64,000 nucleotides of DNA from Streptomyces longisporoflavus (GCF_014649775.1 NZ_BMTR01000013.1:213058-277057), one strand, 5' to 3'. Shown: positions 1 to 9,383, numbered from the stretch's first letter. Notes: generated by a model from the sequence alone, not told the origin. Made by a program: numbers and translations.

Positions 1-2
1 TC

Positions 3-1580
3 GACCCCGCGAGCGCCGAGTACGCCGAGCACCGCGAGGCCATGCTCGGCAAGCTCGCCGAACTCGACGCCGAGCAGGCCAAGGCCCTTGAGGGCGGCGG
101 CGAGAAGTACGTCGCGCGGCATCGCAAGCGCGGCAAGCTGCTCGTCCGGGAGCGGATCGAGCTGCTCCTCGACCCGGACACGCCGTTCCTCGAACTGTCG
201 CCGCTCGCCGCCTGGGGGAGCGACTATCCGGTCGGCGGCTCGATGGTCACCGGCATCGGTGTCGTCGAGGGCGTGGAGTGCCTGATCACCGCCAACGACC
301 CGACCGTACGCGGCGGGGCCAGCAATCCGTGGACCCTGAAGAAGGCATTCCGGGCACATGAGATCGGGCACGCCAACCGGCTGCCTTCCATCCATCTCGT
401 GGAGTCGGGTGGCGCCGATCTGCCGTCCCAGAAGGAGATCTTCATTCCGGGCGGTGCGCTCTTCAAGCACCTCACCCAGTCGTCGGCCGCCGGGATTCCG
501 ACCGTCGCCGTCGTCTTCGGCAACTCCACGGCGGGCGGCGCCTACGTCCCCGGCATGAGCGACCACGTGATCATGGTCAAGGAGCGCGCCAAGGTCTTCC
601 TCGGCGGGCCACCGCTGGTGAAGATGGCCACCGGCGAGGAGAGCGACGACGAGTCCCTTGGCGGCGCCGAGATGCACGCCCGTACGTCCGGCCTCGCGGA
701 CTATCTCGCCGAGGACGAGCGGGACGCCCTCCGGCAGACGCGGCGGGTGGTCAAGCGGCTCAACTGGCGCAAGGCGTACGCCGATCCGGCCGGCGTCGTC
801 GAGCCCCCGAAGTACGACGAGGACGAGCTGCTCGGCATCGTGCCCGGCGACCTCAAGGTGCCCTTCGACCCCCGCGAGGTCATCGCCCGCATCGTCGACG
901 GCTCCGACTTCGACGAGTTCAAGCCGCTCTACGGGCCGAGCCTCACCACCGGGTGGGCCTCGCTGCACGGCTACCCCGTCGGAATCCTCGCCAACGCGCA
1001 GGGCGTCCTCTTCAGCGAGGAGTCGCAGAAGGCCGCCCAGTTCATCCAGCTGGCCAACCAGCGGGACATTCCGCTGCTCTTCCTGCACAACACCACCGGC
1101 TACATGGTCGGCAAGGAGTACGAGCAGGGCGGCATCATCAAACACGGCGCGATGATGATCAACGCCGTGTCGAATTCGCGTGTCCCGCACCTGAGTGTGC
1201 TGATGGGTGCTTCGTACGGCGCCGGGCACTACGGCATGTGCGGGCGCGCCTACGACCCGCGCTTCCTCTTCGCCTGGCCCAGCGCCAAGTCCGCCGTCAT
1301 GGGACCGCAGCAGCTCGCGGGCGTCCTGTCGATCGTGGCGCGGGCCTCCGCCGCCGCCAAGGGGCAGCCCTACGACGACGACGCCGACGCGGGGCTGCGC
1401 GCCATGGTGGAGCAGCAGATCGAGGCGGAGTCCCTGCCGATGTTCCTTTCCGGCCGGCTCTACGACGACGGGGTCATCGACCCCCGTGACACCCGCACGG
1501 TGCTCGGCCTGTGCCTGTCCGCGATCCACACCGCCCCCTACGAGGGGGCGCGCGGTGGCTTCGGCGTCTTCCGGATGTGA
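3..1580 (+). CDS. acyl-CoA carboxylase beta (carboxyltransferase) subunit, 5' partial
   Basis: Carboxyltransferase subunit of a biotin-dependent acyl-CoA carboxylase; it moves the carboxyl group from biotin to an acyl-CoA. The frame is open from the first bases of the window and reads an in-frame DPASAEYAEHREAM before the first ATG at 42, so the true start lies upstream. The two crotonase-fold halves are visible: the N half carries GNSTAGGAYVPGMSDH and the C half GASYGAGHYGMCGRAYDP, both typical of methylcrotonyl/geranyl-type beta subunits. It is followed after 10 bp by the biotin-carrying alpha subunit, then by an acyl-CoA dehydrogenase and a hydratase, as in leucine (liu) or terpenoid (atu) catabolic operons. 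The acyl substrate cannot be decided from sequence. Confidence 0.93.
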   Translation, partial: DPASAEYAEHREAMLGKLAELDAEQAKALEGGGEKYVARHRKRGKLLVRERIELLLDPDTPFLELSPLAAWGSDYPVGGSMVTGIGVVEGVECLITANDPTVRGGASNPWTLKKAFRAHEIGHANRLPSIHLVESGGADLPSQKEIFIPGGALFKHLTQSSAAGIPTVAVVFGNSTAGGAYVPGMSDHVIMVKERAKVFLGGPPLVKMATGEESDDESLGGAEMHARTSGLADYLAEDERDALRQTRRVVKRLNWRKAYADPAGVVEPPKYDEDELLGIVPGDLKVPFDPREVIARIVDGSDFDEFKPLYGPSLTTGWASLHGYPVGILANAQGVLFSEESQKAAQFIQLANQRDIPLLFLHNTTGYMVGKEYEQGGIIKHGAMMINAVSNSRVPHLSVLMGASYGAGHYGMCGRAYDPRFLFAWPSAKSAVMGPQQLAGVLSIVARASAAAKGQPYDDDADAGLRAMVEQQIEAESLPMFLSGRLYDDGVIDPRDTRTVLGLCLSAIHTAPYEGARGGFGVFRM

Positions 1581-1590
1581 GGAACTCACC

Positions 1591-3498
1591 ATGATCAGCT
1601 CCATCCTTGTGGCCAACCGCGGCGAGATCGCGTGCCGCGTCTTCCGTACCTGCCGCGACCTGGGCATCTCCACCGTGGCGGTGTACTCCGACGCCGACGC
1701 GGACGCCCTGCACGTGCGCGAGGCCGACTCCGCCGTACGGCTGCCGGGCGCGGCCCCCGCCGACACGTATCTGCGCGGCGATCTCGTCGTGAAGGCCGCG
1801 CAGGCGGCCGGCGCGGACGCCGTCCACCCCGGCTACGGCTTCCTCTCCGAGAACGCGGACTTCGCGCGCGCCGTCATCGACGCCGGTCTTACGTGGATCG
1901 GACCGCCGCCCGGGGCCATCGAATCCATGGCCTCCAAGACGCGCGCCAAGGAACTCATGGGCATTGCCCCGCTGGGCCTCGACGACGTCACCGAGAGCGA
2001 TCTGCCGGTCCTGGTGAAGGCGGCGGCCGGGGGCGGCGGGCGCGGCATGCGCGTCGTGCGGGAGATGAGTGCGCTGAAAGGCGAGCTGGAGGGCGCGCGT
2101 GCGGAGGCCGCCAGTGCCTTCGGGGACGGCGAGGTCTTCGTCGAGCCGTACCTGGAGGGCGGCCGGCACGTCGAGGTGCAGATCATGGCCGACGCGTACG
2201 ACACCGTGTGGGCGCTCGGCACACGGGACTGCACGTTGCAGCGCAGGCACCAGAAGGTCATCGAGGAGTCCCCGGCGCCCGGCCTGACCGCCGGTCTCGT
2301 GGAGGAGCTGCACGCGCAGGCCCTGCGTGCGGCGCGCGTGACCGGTTATCGCGGGGCGGGCACGGTGGAGTTCCTGGTCGCGGGGGAGCGGGCGCACTTC
2401 CTGGAGATGAACACCCGGCTCCAGGTCGAACACCCGGTGACCGAGGCCGTGTTCGGGGTCGATCTCGTGGCGTTGCAGATCCAGGTCGCGGAGGGCGGAC
2501 GCCTCGCGGAAGAGCCGCCCGCCGCGCGCGGACACGCCGTCGAGGCCCGCCTCTACGCCGAAGATCCGGCAGCGGAGTGGGCCCCGCAGACCGGCACCCT
2601 GCACCGGCTCGCCGTGCCGGGGGTGCGGCTCGACACGGGGTACGCGGACGGCGACACGATCGGCGTGCACTACGACCCGATGCTGGCCAAGGCCATCGCG
2701 TACGCCCCCACGCGCGCACAGGCCCTGCGCGGCCTCGCGGGCGCCCTTGACCGCGCGGACGTCCACGGGCCGGTCACCAACAGGGAGTTGCTCGTACGGT
2801 CCCTGCGGCACCCGGAGTTCGTGGAAGCCCGCATGGACACGGGCTTCTACGACCGGCATCTCGCCCAACTCGCCGCCCCCGCGCCGGACCCGCACGCCCC
2901 GCTGGCCGCCGCGCTCGCCGACGCCCACGGGCGCTCCCGGTTCGGCGGCTGGCGCAACCTGGCGTCGCAGCCGCAGGTCAAGCGCTTCCGGAGCGAGCCG
3001 GACGGCACCGAGCACGAGGTGCGCTACCGGCACACGCGGGACGGGTTCAGCGCGGAAGGCGTGCGCGTGCTCTCCGTGTCCGGTGAGGCGGTCGAGCTCG
3101 AAGTCGACGGCGTGCGACGGCGGTTCGCCGTCAGCCGTTACGGCGAGGACCGGGTGTACGTCGGCAACACCGCCCTCACCCCGCTCCCGCTGCTCCCCGA
3201 ACCCACCACCCGGCAGCAGCCCGGCTCCCTGCTCGCCCCGATGCCGGGCACCGTCGTACGCCTGGCCGAGGGGCTCGCGGAGGGGGCGCGGGTCACCGCC
3301 GGGCAGCCCCTCGTCTGGCTGGAGGCCATGAAGATGGAGCACCGCATCACCGCTCCCGCCTCCGGCACGCTCACCGCCCTGCACGCCGAACCCGGCCGCC
3401 AGGTCGAGGTCGGCGCGCTGCTCGCAGTCGTAGACGTCGCGAACGCCGCAGATGACCCGAACGCCGCAGATGTCGTACAGGAGGAGCAATCCGTATGA
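1591..3498 (+). CDS. acetyl/propionyl/acyl-CoA carboxylase alpha subunit (biotin carboxylase + BCCP)
   Basis: Biotin carboxylase fused to a biotin carrier domain, 635 aa. ATG 1591 lies 10 bp after the beta-subunit stop and opens with the family signature ILVANRGEIACRVFRT. The ATP-grasp glycine loop AAAGGGGRGMRVV is near residue 150, and the catalytic region HQKVIEESPAPG and FLEMNTRLQVEHPVTE follow. The C-terminal biotinyl domain ends in EAMKMEH with the biotinylated lysine at about K581. The stretch between SKTRAKELM and LPVLVKAAAGGGG is about five residues shorter than in relatives I remember, which trims the loop before the ATP lid. It acts with the upstream carboxyltransferase; the 3' end overlaps the next gene by 4 bp, which suggests translational coupling. 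Confidence 0.95.
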   Translation: MISSILVANRGEIACRVFRTCRDLGISTVAVYSDADADALHVREADSAVRLPGAAPADTYLRGDLVVKAAQAAGADAVHPGYGFLSENADFARAVIDAGLTWIGPPPGAIESMASKTRAKELMGIAPLGLDDVTESDLPVLVKAAAGGGGRGMRVVREMSALKGELEGARAEAASAFGDGEVFVEPYLEGGRHVEVQIMADAYDTVWALGTRDCTLQRRHQKVIEESPAPGLTAGLVEELHAQALRAARVTGYRGAGTVEFLVAGERAHFLEMNTRLQVEHPVTEAVFGVDLVALQIQVAEGGRLAEEPPAARGHAVEARLYAEDPAAEWAPQTGTLHRLAVPGVRLDTGYADGDTIGVHYDPMLAKAIAYAPTRAQALRGLAGALDRADVHGPVTNRELLVRSLRHPEFVEARMDTGFYDRHLAQLAAPAPDPHAPLAAALADAHGRSRFGGWRNLASQPQVKRFRSEPDGTEHEVRYRHTRDGFSAEGVRVLSVSGEAVELEVDGVRRRFAVSRYGEDRVYVGNTALTPLPLLPEPTTRQQPGSLLAPMPGTVVRLAEGLAEGARVTAGQPLVWLEAMKMEHRITAPASGTLTALHAEPGRQVEVGALLAVVDVANAADDPNAADVVQEEQSV

Positions 3499-4661
3499 GC
3501 ACTGTCCTCGAAACACAGGAGCACCAGGCCCTGCGCGCGGCCGTCGCCGCCCTGGGCAAGCGCTACGGGCGCGACTACATGACCGGCGTCGTGGCGGGCG
3601 AAGGCCACCCGGACGAACTCTGGGCCGACGCCGCCAAGCTCGGCTACCTGGGCGTGAACCTGCCCGAGGAGTACGGCGGCGGGGGCGGCGGCATTGCGGA
3701 ACTCTCCATCGTCCTGGAGGAGTTGGGCGCCGCGGGCTGTCCCCTCCTGATGATGGTCGTCTCGCCCGCGATCTGCGGCACCGTCATCGCCCGCTTCGGC
3801 ACCGACGAGCAGAAGCAGACCTGGCTGCCCGGACTCGCGGACGGCACCCGCACCATGGCGTTCGGCATCACCGAGCCCGACGCGGGCTCCAACTCCCACC
3901 GGATCACGACGACCGCCCGCAAGGACGAAGCGAGCGGCGACTGGCTGCTCACCGGCCGCAAGGTCTTCATCTCGGGCGTCGACATCGCCGACGCGACGCT
4001 GATCGTGGGCCGTACGGAAGACGCGCGCACCGGCAACCTCAAGCCCTGCCTCTTCATCGTGCCGCGCGAGACCGAGGGATTCCACCGGCGGCGGATCGAG
4101 ATGGAACTCCAGGCGCCGGAGAAGCAGTTCGAGCTGACCCTGGACGACGTACGGCTGCCCGCGGACGCGCTGGTGGGCGACGAGGACGCCGGACTGCTCC
4201 AGCTCTTCGCCGGCCTCAACCCCGAGCGGATCATGACGGCGGCGTTCTCGCTGGGCATGGCACGGTACGCCCTCTCCCGCGCCGTCGGATACGCCAAGGA
4301 GCGCAGCGTCTGGAAGAGCCCGATCGGCGCCCACCAGGCGATCGCGCACCCTCTCGCGCAGGCCCACATCGACATCGAACTGGCCCGCCTGATGATGCAG
4401 AAAGCCGCCCGGCTCTACGACGAGGGCGACGACATGGGCGCGGGCGAGGCCGCCAACATGGCCAAGCTCGCCGCCGCCGACGCCTGCGTGAAGGCCGTCG
4501 ACCAGTCGGTGCACACGCTCGGCGGCAACGGCCTGACCAAGGAGTTCGGTCTCGCCTCGCTGATCGTGGCGTCACGGGTGGCGCGGATCGCCCCCGTGAG
4601 CAGGGAAATGATCCTCAACTACGTGTCGCACCAGACCCTCGGCCTGCCCAAGTCGTACTGA
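3495..4661 (+). CDS. acyl-CoA dehydrogenase
   Basis: FAD-dependent acyl-CoA dehydrogenase, 388 aa, full length for the family; introduces the alpha,beta double bond in an acyl-CoA. ATG overlaps the carboxylase stop (ATGA). The signature FGITEPDAGSNSHRI is the flavin/substrate loop in the middle domain. The MCAD-type catalytic Glu near the C terminus is not present (RIAPVSREM instead of YEGTAQIQ). A Glu does sit at the position used by isovaleryl- and long-chain enzymes (GLNPERIMTA, E244), so it is probably active with an IVD-type base. Its position between carboxylase and hydratase suggests it supplies or consumes the carboxylated branched acyl-CoA. Electrons would go to an electron-transfer flavoprotein that is not encoded here. 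Confidence 0.93.
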   Translation: MSTVLETQEHQALRAAVAALGKRYGRDYMTGVVAGEGHPDELWADAAKLGYLGVNLPEEYGGGGGGIAELSIVLEELGAAGCPLLMMVVSPAICGTVIARFGTDEQKQTWLPGLADGTRTMAFGITEPDAGSNSHRITTTARKDEASGDWLLTGRKVFISGVDIADATLIVGRTEDARTGNLKPCLFIVPRETEGFHRRRIEMELQAPEKQFELTLDDVRLPADALVGDEDAGLLQLFAGLNPERIMTAAFSLGMARYALSRAVGYAKERSVWKSPIGAHQAIAHPLAQAHIDIELARLMMQKAARLYDEGDDMGAGEAANMAKLAAADACVKAVDQSVHTLGGNGLTKEFGLASLIVASRVARIAPVSREMILNYVSHQTLGLPKSY

Positions 4662-4699
4662 GCCACCGGCCTCGTAGGTCTCGATCAGAGGGAGTTCCC

Positions 4700-5434
4700 G
4701 TGGGACTTGTCTGCTCCTCCCCGCAGCGCGGCATCGTCACGTTCACCCTGGACAACCCCGCCAACCGCAACGCCCTCTCGGCGGGACTCGTGGGCGGCCT
4801 CGCGGAGGCGCTCGCCGACTGCGGCAAGGACCCCGACGTACGCGCGGTCGTCCTCACGCACACCGGCTCGACGTTCTGTTCGGGCGCCGATCTGCGCGAG
4901 CCGCCGGACCCGGCCGTCTTCGTGGGGCTGCTCCGGCAGGTCGTGGAGCTGCCGAAGCCGGTGGTGGCGCGGGTGGACGGGCATGTGCGGGCGGGCGGGC
5001 TCGGGCTGCTCGGCGTGTGCGACATGGCCGCGGCGGGGCCGGGGGCGTCGTTCGCGCTGACGGAGGTACGGATCGGGGTGGCGCCCGCGGTCATCTCCAT
5101 GCCGCTGCTCGCCCGGATGGACCCGGGTGCGGCGGCCCGCTACTTCCTCACCGGGGAGCGGTTCGGCGGGGCGGAGGCGGCGCGGGCGGGCCTGGTGACG
5201 GTGGCGGGGGAGGATGTGGACGCGGAGCTCGGGCCTCTCCTCGAAGGGCTGCGGAAGGCGGCGCCCGTAGCCCTGGCCGAGACGAAGAAGCTGCTCACGG
5301 CTAGGGTGCTCGACGCATTCGACCACCACACGGACTCCCTCGTCACCCTGTCCGCGCGGCTCTTCGCCTCGGCGGAGGCGCGGGAGGGGATGGGGGCGTT
5401 CCTTGAACGACGGGAGTGCCCATGGGTGCTGTGA
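4700..5434 (+). CDS. enoyl-CoA hydratase/isomerase family protein
   Basis: Crotonase-fold protein of 244 aa. GTG 4700 is preceded by AGAGGGAG; 38 bp separate it from the dehydrogenase stop, so it is still co-transcribed. N-terminal TFTLDNPANRNALS and the oxyanion segment FCSGADLR and GHVRAGGLGLLGVCD are clear. Of the two acid residues of classical hydratase, the first is replaced (AGGLG instead of GGGCE) while the second is kept (FALTEVRIG). A hydratase reaction is therefore plausible but an isomerase or other crotonase reaction cannot be excluded. It hydrates the glutaconyl-CoA-like product of the carboxylase/dehydrogenase pair in the most likely scheme. The 3' end overlaps the TetR gene. 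Confidence 0.88.
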   Translation: MGLVCSSPQRGIVTFTLDNPANRNALSAGLVGGLAEALADCGKDPDVRAVVLTHTGSTFCSGADLREPPDPAVFVGLLRQVVELPKPVVARVDGHVRAGGLGLLGVCDMAAAGPGASFALTEVRIGVAPAVISMPLLARMDPGAAARYFLTGERFGGAEAARAGLVTVAGEDVDAELGPLLEGLRKAAPVALAETKKLLTARVLDAFDHHTDSLVTLSARLFASAEAREGMGAFLERRECPWVL

Positions 5435-6048
5435 CAGCGGCTGATCGTGCCGATCGCGGCGATCGCGGCGACCGTGCCGATCGCTCGCCCAAGCAGGACC
5501 GCAGCCGGGCCACGCGCCAGCGGCTCCTGGAGGCCGCGGTGGCGTGCCTCGCCGAGAGCGGCTGGGCGGGCTCCACGGTGTCCGTGGTGGCCGAGCGCGC
5601 GGGAGTCTCGCGAGGCGCGGCCCAGCATCACTTCCCGACGCGGGAGGACCTCTTCACGGCGGCGGTGGAGTACGTGGCCGAGCAGCGCTCCACGGCCCTG
5701 AACGAGCTTCCGGCGCAGGACAGGGCGTCGGTGGTGGCCGCCCTGGTCGATCTGTACACGGGGCCCTTGTTCCGGGCGGCGCTGCATCTGTGGGTGGCGG
5801 CGTCGAACGAGCCCCAACTGGGATCGCGGGTGACGGAGCTCGAGGCGCGGGTGGGGCGGGAGACGCACCGGATCGCGGTGCGGCTCCTTGGGGCGGACGA
5901 GTCACGCCCCGGGGTCCGGGAGACCATCCAGGGCCTCCTGGACATGGCCCGGGGCCTCGGCCTCGCCAATCTCCTGACGGATGACGGGGCGCGCAGGGAT
6001 CGGGTGGTGGCGCAGTGGACGGTGCTGGTGGAGGGCGCGCTGCGCTGA
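5422..6048 (+). CDS. TetR/AcrR family transcriptional regulator
   Basis: One-component repressor of 208 aa with an N-terminal TetR helix-turn-helix (TRQRLLEAAVACLAESG, then VVAERAGVSRGAAQHHFPTR) and a C-terminal ligand domain. ATG 5422 has GGGAG 5 bp upstream; GTG at 5416 or 5431 are alternatives. The start lies inside the 3' end of the hydratase gene. It is the last gene of the carboxylase operon, so it most likely senses the acyl-CoA intermediate and regulates the operon. The extreme N terminus (DRADRGDRGDRADRS) is a low-complexity repeat made by a GATCGCGGC-like DNA repeat and is probably disordered. Confidence 0.92.
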   Translation: MGAVTAADRADRGDRGDRADRSPKQDRSRATRQRLLEAAVACLAESGWAGSTVSVVAERAGVSRGAAQHHFPTREDLFTAAVEYVAEQRSTALNELPAQDRASVVAALVDLYTGPLFRAALHLWVAASNEPQLGSRVTELEARVGRETHRIAVRLLGADESRPGVRETIQGLLDMARGLGLANLLTDDGARRDRVVAQWTVLVEGALR

Positions 6049-6060
6049 GCCTTCCCTCAT

Positions 6061-6113
6061 CCCGCCCCTTCCCGAAACCAAGGGGCTCCGCATCTGGCTC
6101 GGGAAGGGGCGGG
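6061..6113. terminator. bidirectional hairpin terminator
   Basis: A perfect 15-bp inverted repeat (arms 6061-6075 and 6099-6113, CCCGCCCCTTCCCGA and its complement) with a 23-nt loop. It lies between the convergent TetR and citrate synthase genes and can serve both. Confidence 0.75.
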
Positions 6114-6129
6114 GCCGGGGAAAAGGCCC

Positions 6130-7230
6130 CTACCTGGCGATGTCCCCGTACCCCTCCACCGCACGCGGATCCCGCGTACCGGGCCCCACGTACCGCGCGG
6201 AGGGCCGCACAAGACGCCCCGTCCGCTTCTGCTCGAGAATGTGCGCCGACCACCCGGCAGTCCGCGCGCACGTGAACATCGACGTGAACATGTGCGCCGG
6301 CACCTCGGCGAAGTCGAGGACGATCGCGGCCCAGAACTCGACGTTCGTCGCGAGGACGCGGTCGGGCCTGCGGGCGTGCAACTCGTCCAGCGCGGCCTTC
6401 TCCAGCGCCTCCGCCACCTCGAAGCGAGGAGCGCCCAGCTCACGCGCCGTACGGCGCAGGACCCGCGCACGGGGGTCCTCGGCCCGGTACACCCGGTGGC
6501 CGAAGCCCATCAGCCGTTCGCCCTTGTCCAGCGCCTGCTTGACGTACGCGACCGCGTCCCCCGTCCGCTCGATCTCCTCGATCATGCCGAGGACCCTGGA
6601 GGGGGCGCCGCCGTGCAGGGGCCCGGACATGGCACCCACGGCGCCCGAGAGCGCCGCCGCCACGTCGGAGCCGGTCGACGCGATGACCCGCGCCGTGAAC
6701 GTGGACGCGTTCATGCCGTGCTCGGCGGCCGACGTCCAGTACGCGTCGACGGCCTGGACGTGCTTGGGGTCCGGCTCGCCGCGCCAGCGCTTCATGAACC
6801 GCTCGACGACCGTGTCGGCCTTGTCGATCTCGCGCTGCGGCACCATCGGCAGGCCCTGGCCGCGCGCGGACTGTGCGACGTACGAGAGCGCCATGACGGC
6901 GGCCCGCGCGAGGTCGTCCCGGGCTTCCTGCTCGCTGATGTCCAGGAGCGGTTTCAGGCCCCACACGGGGGCGAGCATCGCGAGCGCGGACTGGACGTCG
7001 ACGCGGATGTCACCGGAGTGCACCGGGATCGGGAACGGCTCGGCGGGCGGCAGACCCGGATTGAACGCACCGTCGACCAGCAGGCCCCAGACGTTGCCGA
7101 AGGAGACATGGCCGACCAGGTCCTCGATGTCGACGCCGCGATAACGAAGCGCGCCGCCTTCCTTGTCCGGTTCGGCGATCTCCGTCTCGAACGCAATGAC
7201 TCCCTCAAGTCCGGGTACGAAGTCGGACAT
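6130..7230 (-). CDS. citrate synthase 2 (citrate synthase-like)
   Basis: 366-aa type I citrate synthase family protein; condenses oxaloacetate with acetyl-CoA, or a close analogue such as 2-methylcitrate chemistry. The catalytic triad positions are all readable: GPLHGGAPS (His206), GFGHRVYRAEDPRA (His245) and VLDFAEVP (Asp306). The N-terminal GLEGVIAFETEIAEPDKEGG matches the short actinobacterial 'citrate synthase 2' group. It is transcribed divergently from pdxH and convergent with the carboxylase operon. Methylcitrate synthase activity cannot be excluded by inspection. Confidence 0.92.
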   Translation of the reverse strand: MSDFVPGLEGVIAFETEIAEPDKEGGALRYRGVDIEDLVGHVSFGNVWGLLVDGAFNPGLPPAEPFPIPVHSGDIRVDVQSALAMLAPVWGLKPLLDISEQEARDDLARAAVMALSYVAQSARGQGLPMVPQREIDKADTVVERFMKRWRGEPDPKHVQAVDAYWTSAAEHGMNASTFTARVIASTGSDVAAALSGAVGAMSGPLHGGAPSRVLGMIEEIERTGDAVAYVKQALDKGERLMGFGHRVYRAEDPRARVLRRTARELGAPRFEVAEALEKAALDELHARRPDRVLATNVEFWAAIVLDFAEVPAHMFTSMFTCARTAGWSAHILEQKRTGRLVRPSARYVGPGTRDPRAVEGYGDIAR

Positions 7231-7461
7231 CAGGCGGCTCCTCGTGATGGATGCGACAGATGGTGTGACAGACAGCTCGTGACCATGTGTCAGAAGTGGG
7301 CATTTCCGGTCCGGTTCCGCGGTCAGCCGGTACGTCCATGGCTTCCGGTCGTCGACTCGCGTTCCGGATCAGTCACCCGGGTGATGCCCCGTGCGGCTGG
7401 TGGTCACCCAACCGAATCGGTAGCGGGACGATATCTCTTGGTGCCACCCTTGGCGATGGTA

Positions 7462-7480
7462 TGCGGCACTCAGTGCCACA
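7462..7480. promoter_or_regulatory. palindromic operator candidate, citrate synthase-pdxH intergenic region
   Basis: The divergent gap 7231-7544 holds the imperfect palindrome TGCGGCACTCAGTGCCACA, with a perfect GGCACT-C-AGTGCC core at 7465-7477. A further GTGCCAC copy lies at 7441, 32 bp upstream, about three helical turns. I do not recognise the cognate regulator. The rest of the gap shows no gene. Confidence 0.4.
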
Positions 7481-7544
7481 CGTCACCTCCCCGCGGGGCG
7501 CGACCGCCCCTCGCCAGGCCCTTCGTATGCGGCAGTATGACCGC

Positions 7545-8255
7545 GTGACCGATCGAGCCGCTGCCTCTGTCCCCGCCCTGGCCGACCCCGCCGCCATTCG
7601 TGCCCACTACGGCATCGACGGCCTCGACGAGGCCGAGCTGCCCGCCACGCCCGTCGAACTGTTCGCGCTCTGGTTCACACAGGCGCTCGCCGCGGCCGGC
7701 GAGGGCGTGCTCCACGAGCCGAACGCGATGATCGTCTCGACGGTGGACCCCGAGGGCCGCCCCAGTTCACGCACCGTCCTGCTGAAGGGCTACGACGAGC
7801 GCGGCTTCGTCTTCTTCACCAACTACGAGTCCCGCAAGGCCCGCGAACTGGCCGCGAACCCCAACATCGCGCTGCTCTTCCCCTGGCACCCGATGGCCCG
7901 CCAGGTCATCGTCACCGGAACGGCGGAACGCGTGGCCCGCGAGGAGACCGTGGCGTACTTCCGCACCCGCCCGCACGGCTCCCAGCTCGGCGCCTGGGCC
8001 AGCGCCCAGTCCTCGGTCATCGCCACGCGGGACGAGCTGGATCGCGCGTACGAGGATCTGGCGGCGCGCTATCCGGAGGGCGAGCAGGTGCCCGCGCCCG
8101 CGCACTGGGGCGGCTTCCGCGTCGAGCCGCGGTCCGTGGAGTTCTGGCAGGGCAGGGCCAACCGCCTGCACGACCGGCTGCGCTACGAACGGAGCGGGCC
8201 GGACGCCGCCTCGGCGGCCGCTCCCGGCTGGACGGTGGAGCGCCTCAGCCCGTGA
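7545..8255 (+). CDS. pdxH: pyridoxamine 5'-phosphate oxidase
   Basis: FMN-dependent oxidase of 236 aa that makes pyridoxal 5'-phosphate from pyridoxine- or pyridoxamine-phosphate. Family motifs: EPNAMIVSTVDPEGRPSSRTVLLKGY, FFTNYESRKARELAANP and the C-terminal substrate segment EFWQGRANRLHDRLRYER. The conserved part begins at DPAAIRAHY. GTG 7545 is chosen, but ATG 7527 (MRQYDRV) is in frame, and no strong ribosome-binding site distinguishes them; a leaderless transcript is possible. It is the canonical copy; a second PNPOx-like gene lies at 50349-51035. Confidence 0.94.
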   Translation: MTDRAAASVPALADPAAIRAHYGIDGLDEAELPATPVELFALWFTQALAAAGEGVLHEPNAMIVSTVDPEGRPSSRTVLLKGYDERGFVFFTNYESRKARELAANPNIALLFPWHPMARQVIVTGTAERVAREETVAYFRTRPHGSQLGAWASAQSSVIATRDELDRAYEDLAARYPEGEQVPAPAHWGGFRVEPRSVEFWQGRANRLHDRLRYERSGPDAASAAAPGWTVERLSP

Positions 8256-8268
8256 GACCGCCGGGGCA

Positions 8269-9132
8269 CTACCCCGTCAGGACGCCGTCCAGAAACGGCT
8301 GGATCGCCTCGCGCCACGCCTCCGGCTGGTCGTAGTGCACGAGGTGGCCCGCGTCGGCCACCTCCGCATACGCCCCGCGCGGCAGCACGCGGACCATTTC
8401 CTGGGACTCGGCACGGCCCAGCTCGCCGTCCAGGCCCCGGACGACCAGGGCGGGGCACTGGACCTGGGTCAGGCCCTCCCAGTGCGCGTCGTACACCCAG
8501 GTCTCGCGGGACTTCAGCATCTGGTCGCGGTCGAAGACGGGGCGCCAGCCGTCGGGCCCCTCGGTCATCACCTCGGCGAAGAACTCGCCGCGTGAGGGGT
8601 TCGGCCGCTCGACCCAGGGGTCGTCCTCGCCGAACCACTTCCGTACGTCGGCGAGTGTGGCGAAGGGGACGGGCCAGGCCTTGAACCAGTCCTCCCACTC
8701 GCGCTGCGACGCGGCGCCGAGAGCGGAGGCCCGCATGTCGCAGATGATCAGGGCGCGGACGAGATCGGGGCGCTTCGCGGCGAGCTGCCAGGCGGTGAGC
8801 GCGCCCATGGAGTGGCCGATGAGCACGGCGGGGGCGAGGCCGAGCTGGACGAGCGCGGCCTCGGCGTCGTCCACGTAGGCCTCGCGGGTGAAGGGGCCCT
8901 CGGCGGGCTTCTCGCTCTGCCCGTGGCCGCGCTGGTCGAGTGCGACCGCGCGATGCCGCTCGGCGAGCCAGCGGGCGGTGCCCGCCCAGTGCGACGCACG
9001 GCCCATCAGGCCGTGCAATAACAGCACGCCTCCCGTCGGCCCGTCCCTCTCCGTGGACTTGGGAGGATCGGCGAACTCCCAGGCAGCGAGGCGTACGCCG
9101 TCCGCGCCTGTCACGTCGATGCGCCGCACCAT
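8269..9132 (-). CDS. alpha/beta hydrolase
   Basis: 287-aa cytoplasmic alpha/beta-fold hydrolase. LLLHGLMGRASHW forms the oxyanion loop, GHSMGALTAWQLA carries the nucleophile serine, and AGHLVHYDQPE the catalytic histidine. DQRGHGQSEKP is the usual strand-4 motif. ATG 9132 (MVRRIDVTGADGVRL) is preceded by CAGGAACC; an upstream in-frame start would add 19 poorly conserved residues. It is convergent with pdxH, 13 bp apart. Substrate unknown; ester or lactone hydrolysis is the generic expectation. Confidence 0.88.
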   Translation of the reverse strand: MVRRIDVTGADGVRLAAWEFADPPKSTERDGPTGGVLLLHGLMGRASHWAGTARWLAERHRAVALDQRGHGQSEKPAEGPFTREAYVDDAEAALVQLGLAPAVLIGHSMGALTAWQLAAKRPDLVRALIICDMRASALGAASQREWEDWFKAWPVPFATLADVRKWFGEDDPWVERPNPSRGEFFAEVMTEGPDGWRPVFDRDQMLKSRETWVYDAHWEGLTQVQCPALVVRGLDGELGRAESQEMVRVLPRGAYAEVADAGHLVHYDQPEAWREAIQPFLDGVLTG

Positions 9133-9383
9133 GGTTCCTGGCACCCCCCTTGAATCCTCTCGGGCTGAACGCCTGGCTCTGTCACGCACCCCCGCACGCT
9201 ATCGAACTCTCTTTCGAAAGCGGCCGGTTCGCCGGTAACACCCCTCGTTCGAGTGACCACGCTCAAGGATTGGCGGCCGTCGCCGAGGGGAGATCTTCAG
9301 CGGGAGGCGGACCGCTCGGGGAAAACGGTCCGAGGGGGTCGACCCCGGGAGCTCGGGGCTCCGGGTCGGAACAGGGGAGGACA

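Noticed and set aside
1474..3516. 680-codon minus-strand frame opposite the biotin carboxylase gene
   Set aside because: Composition is typical of an antisense shadow and the plus strand carries unmistakable carboxylase motifs.
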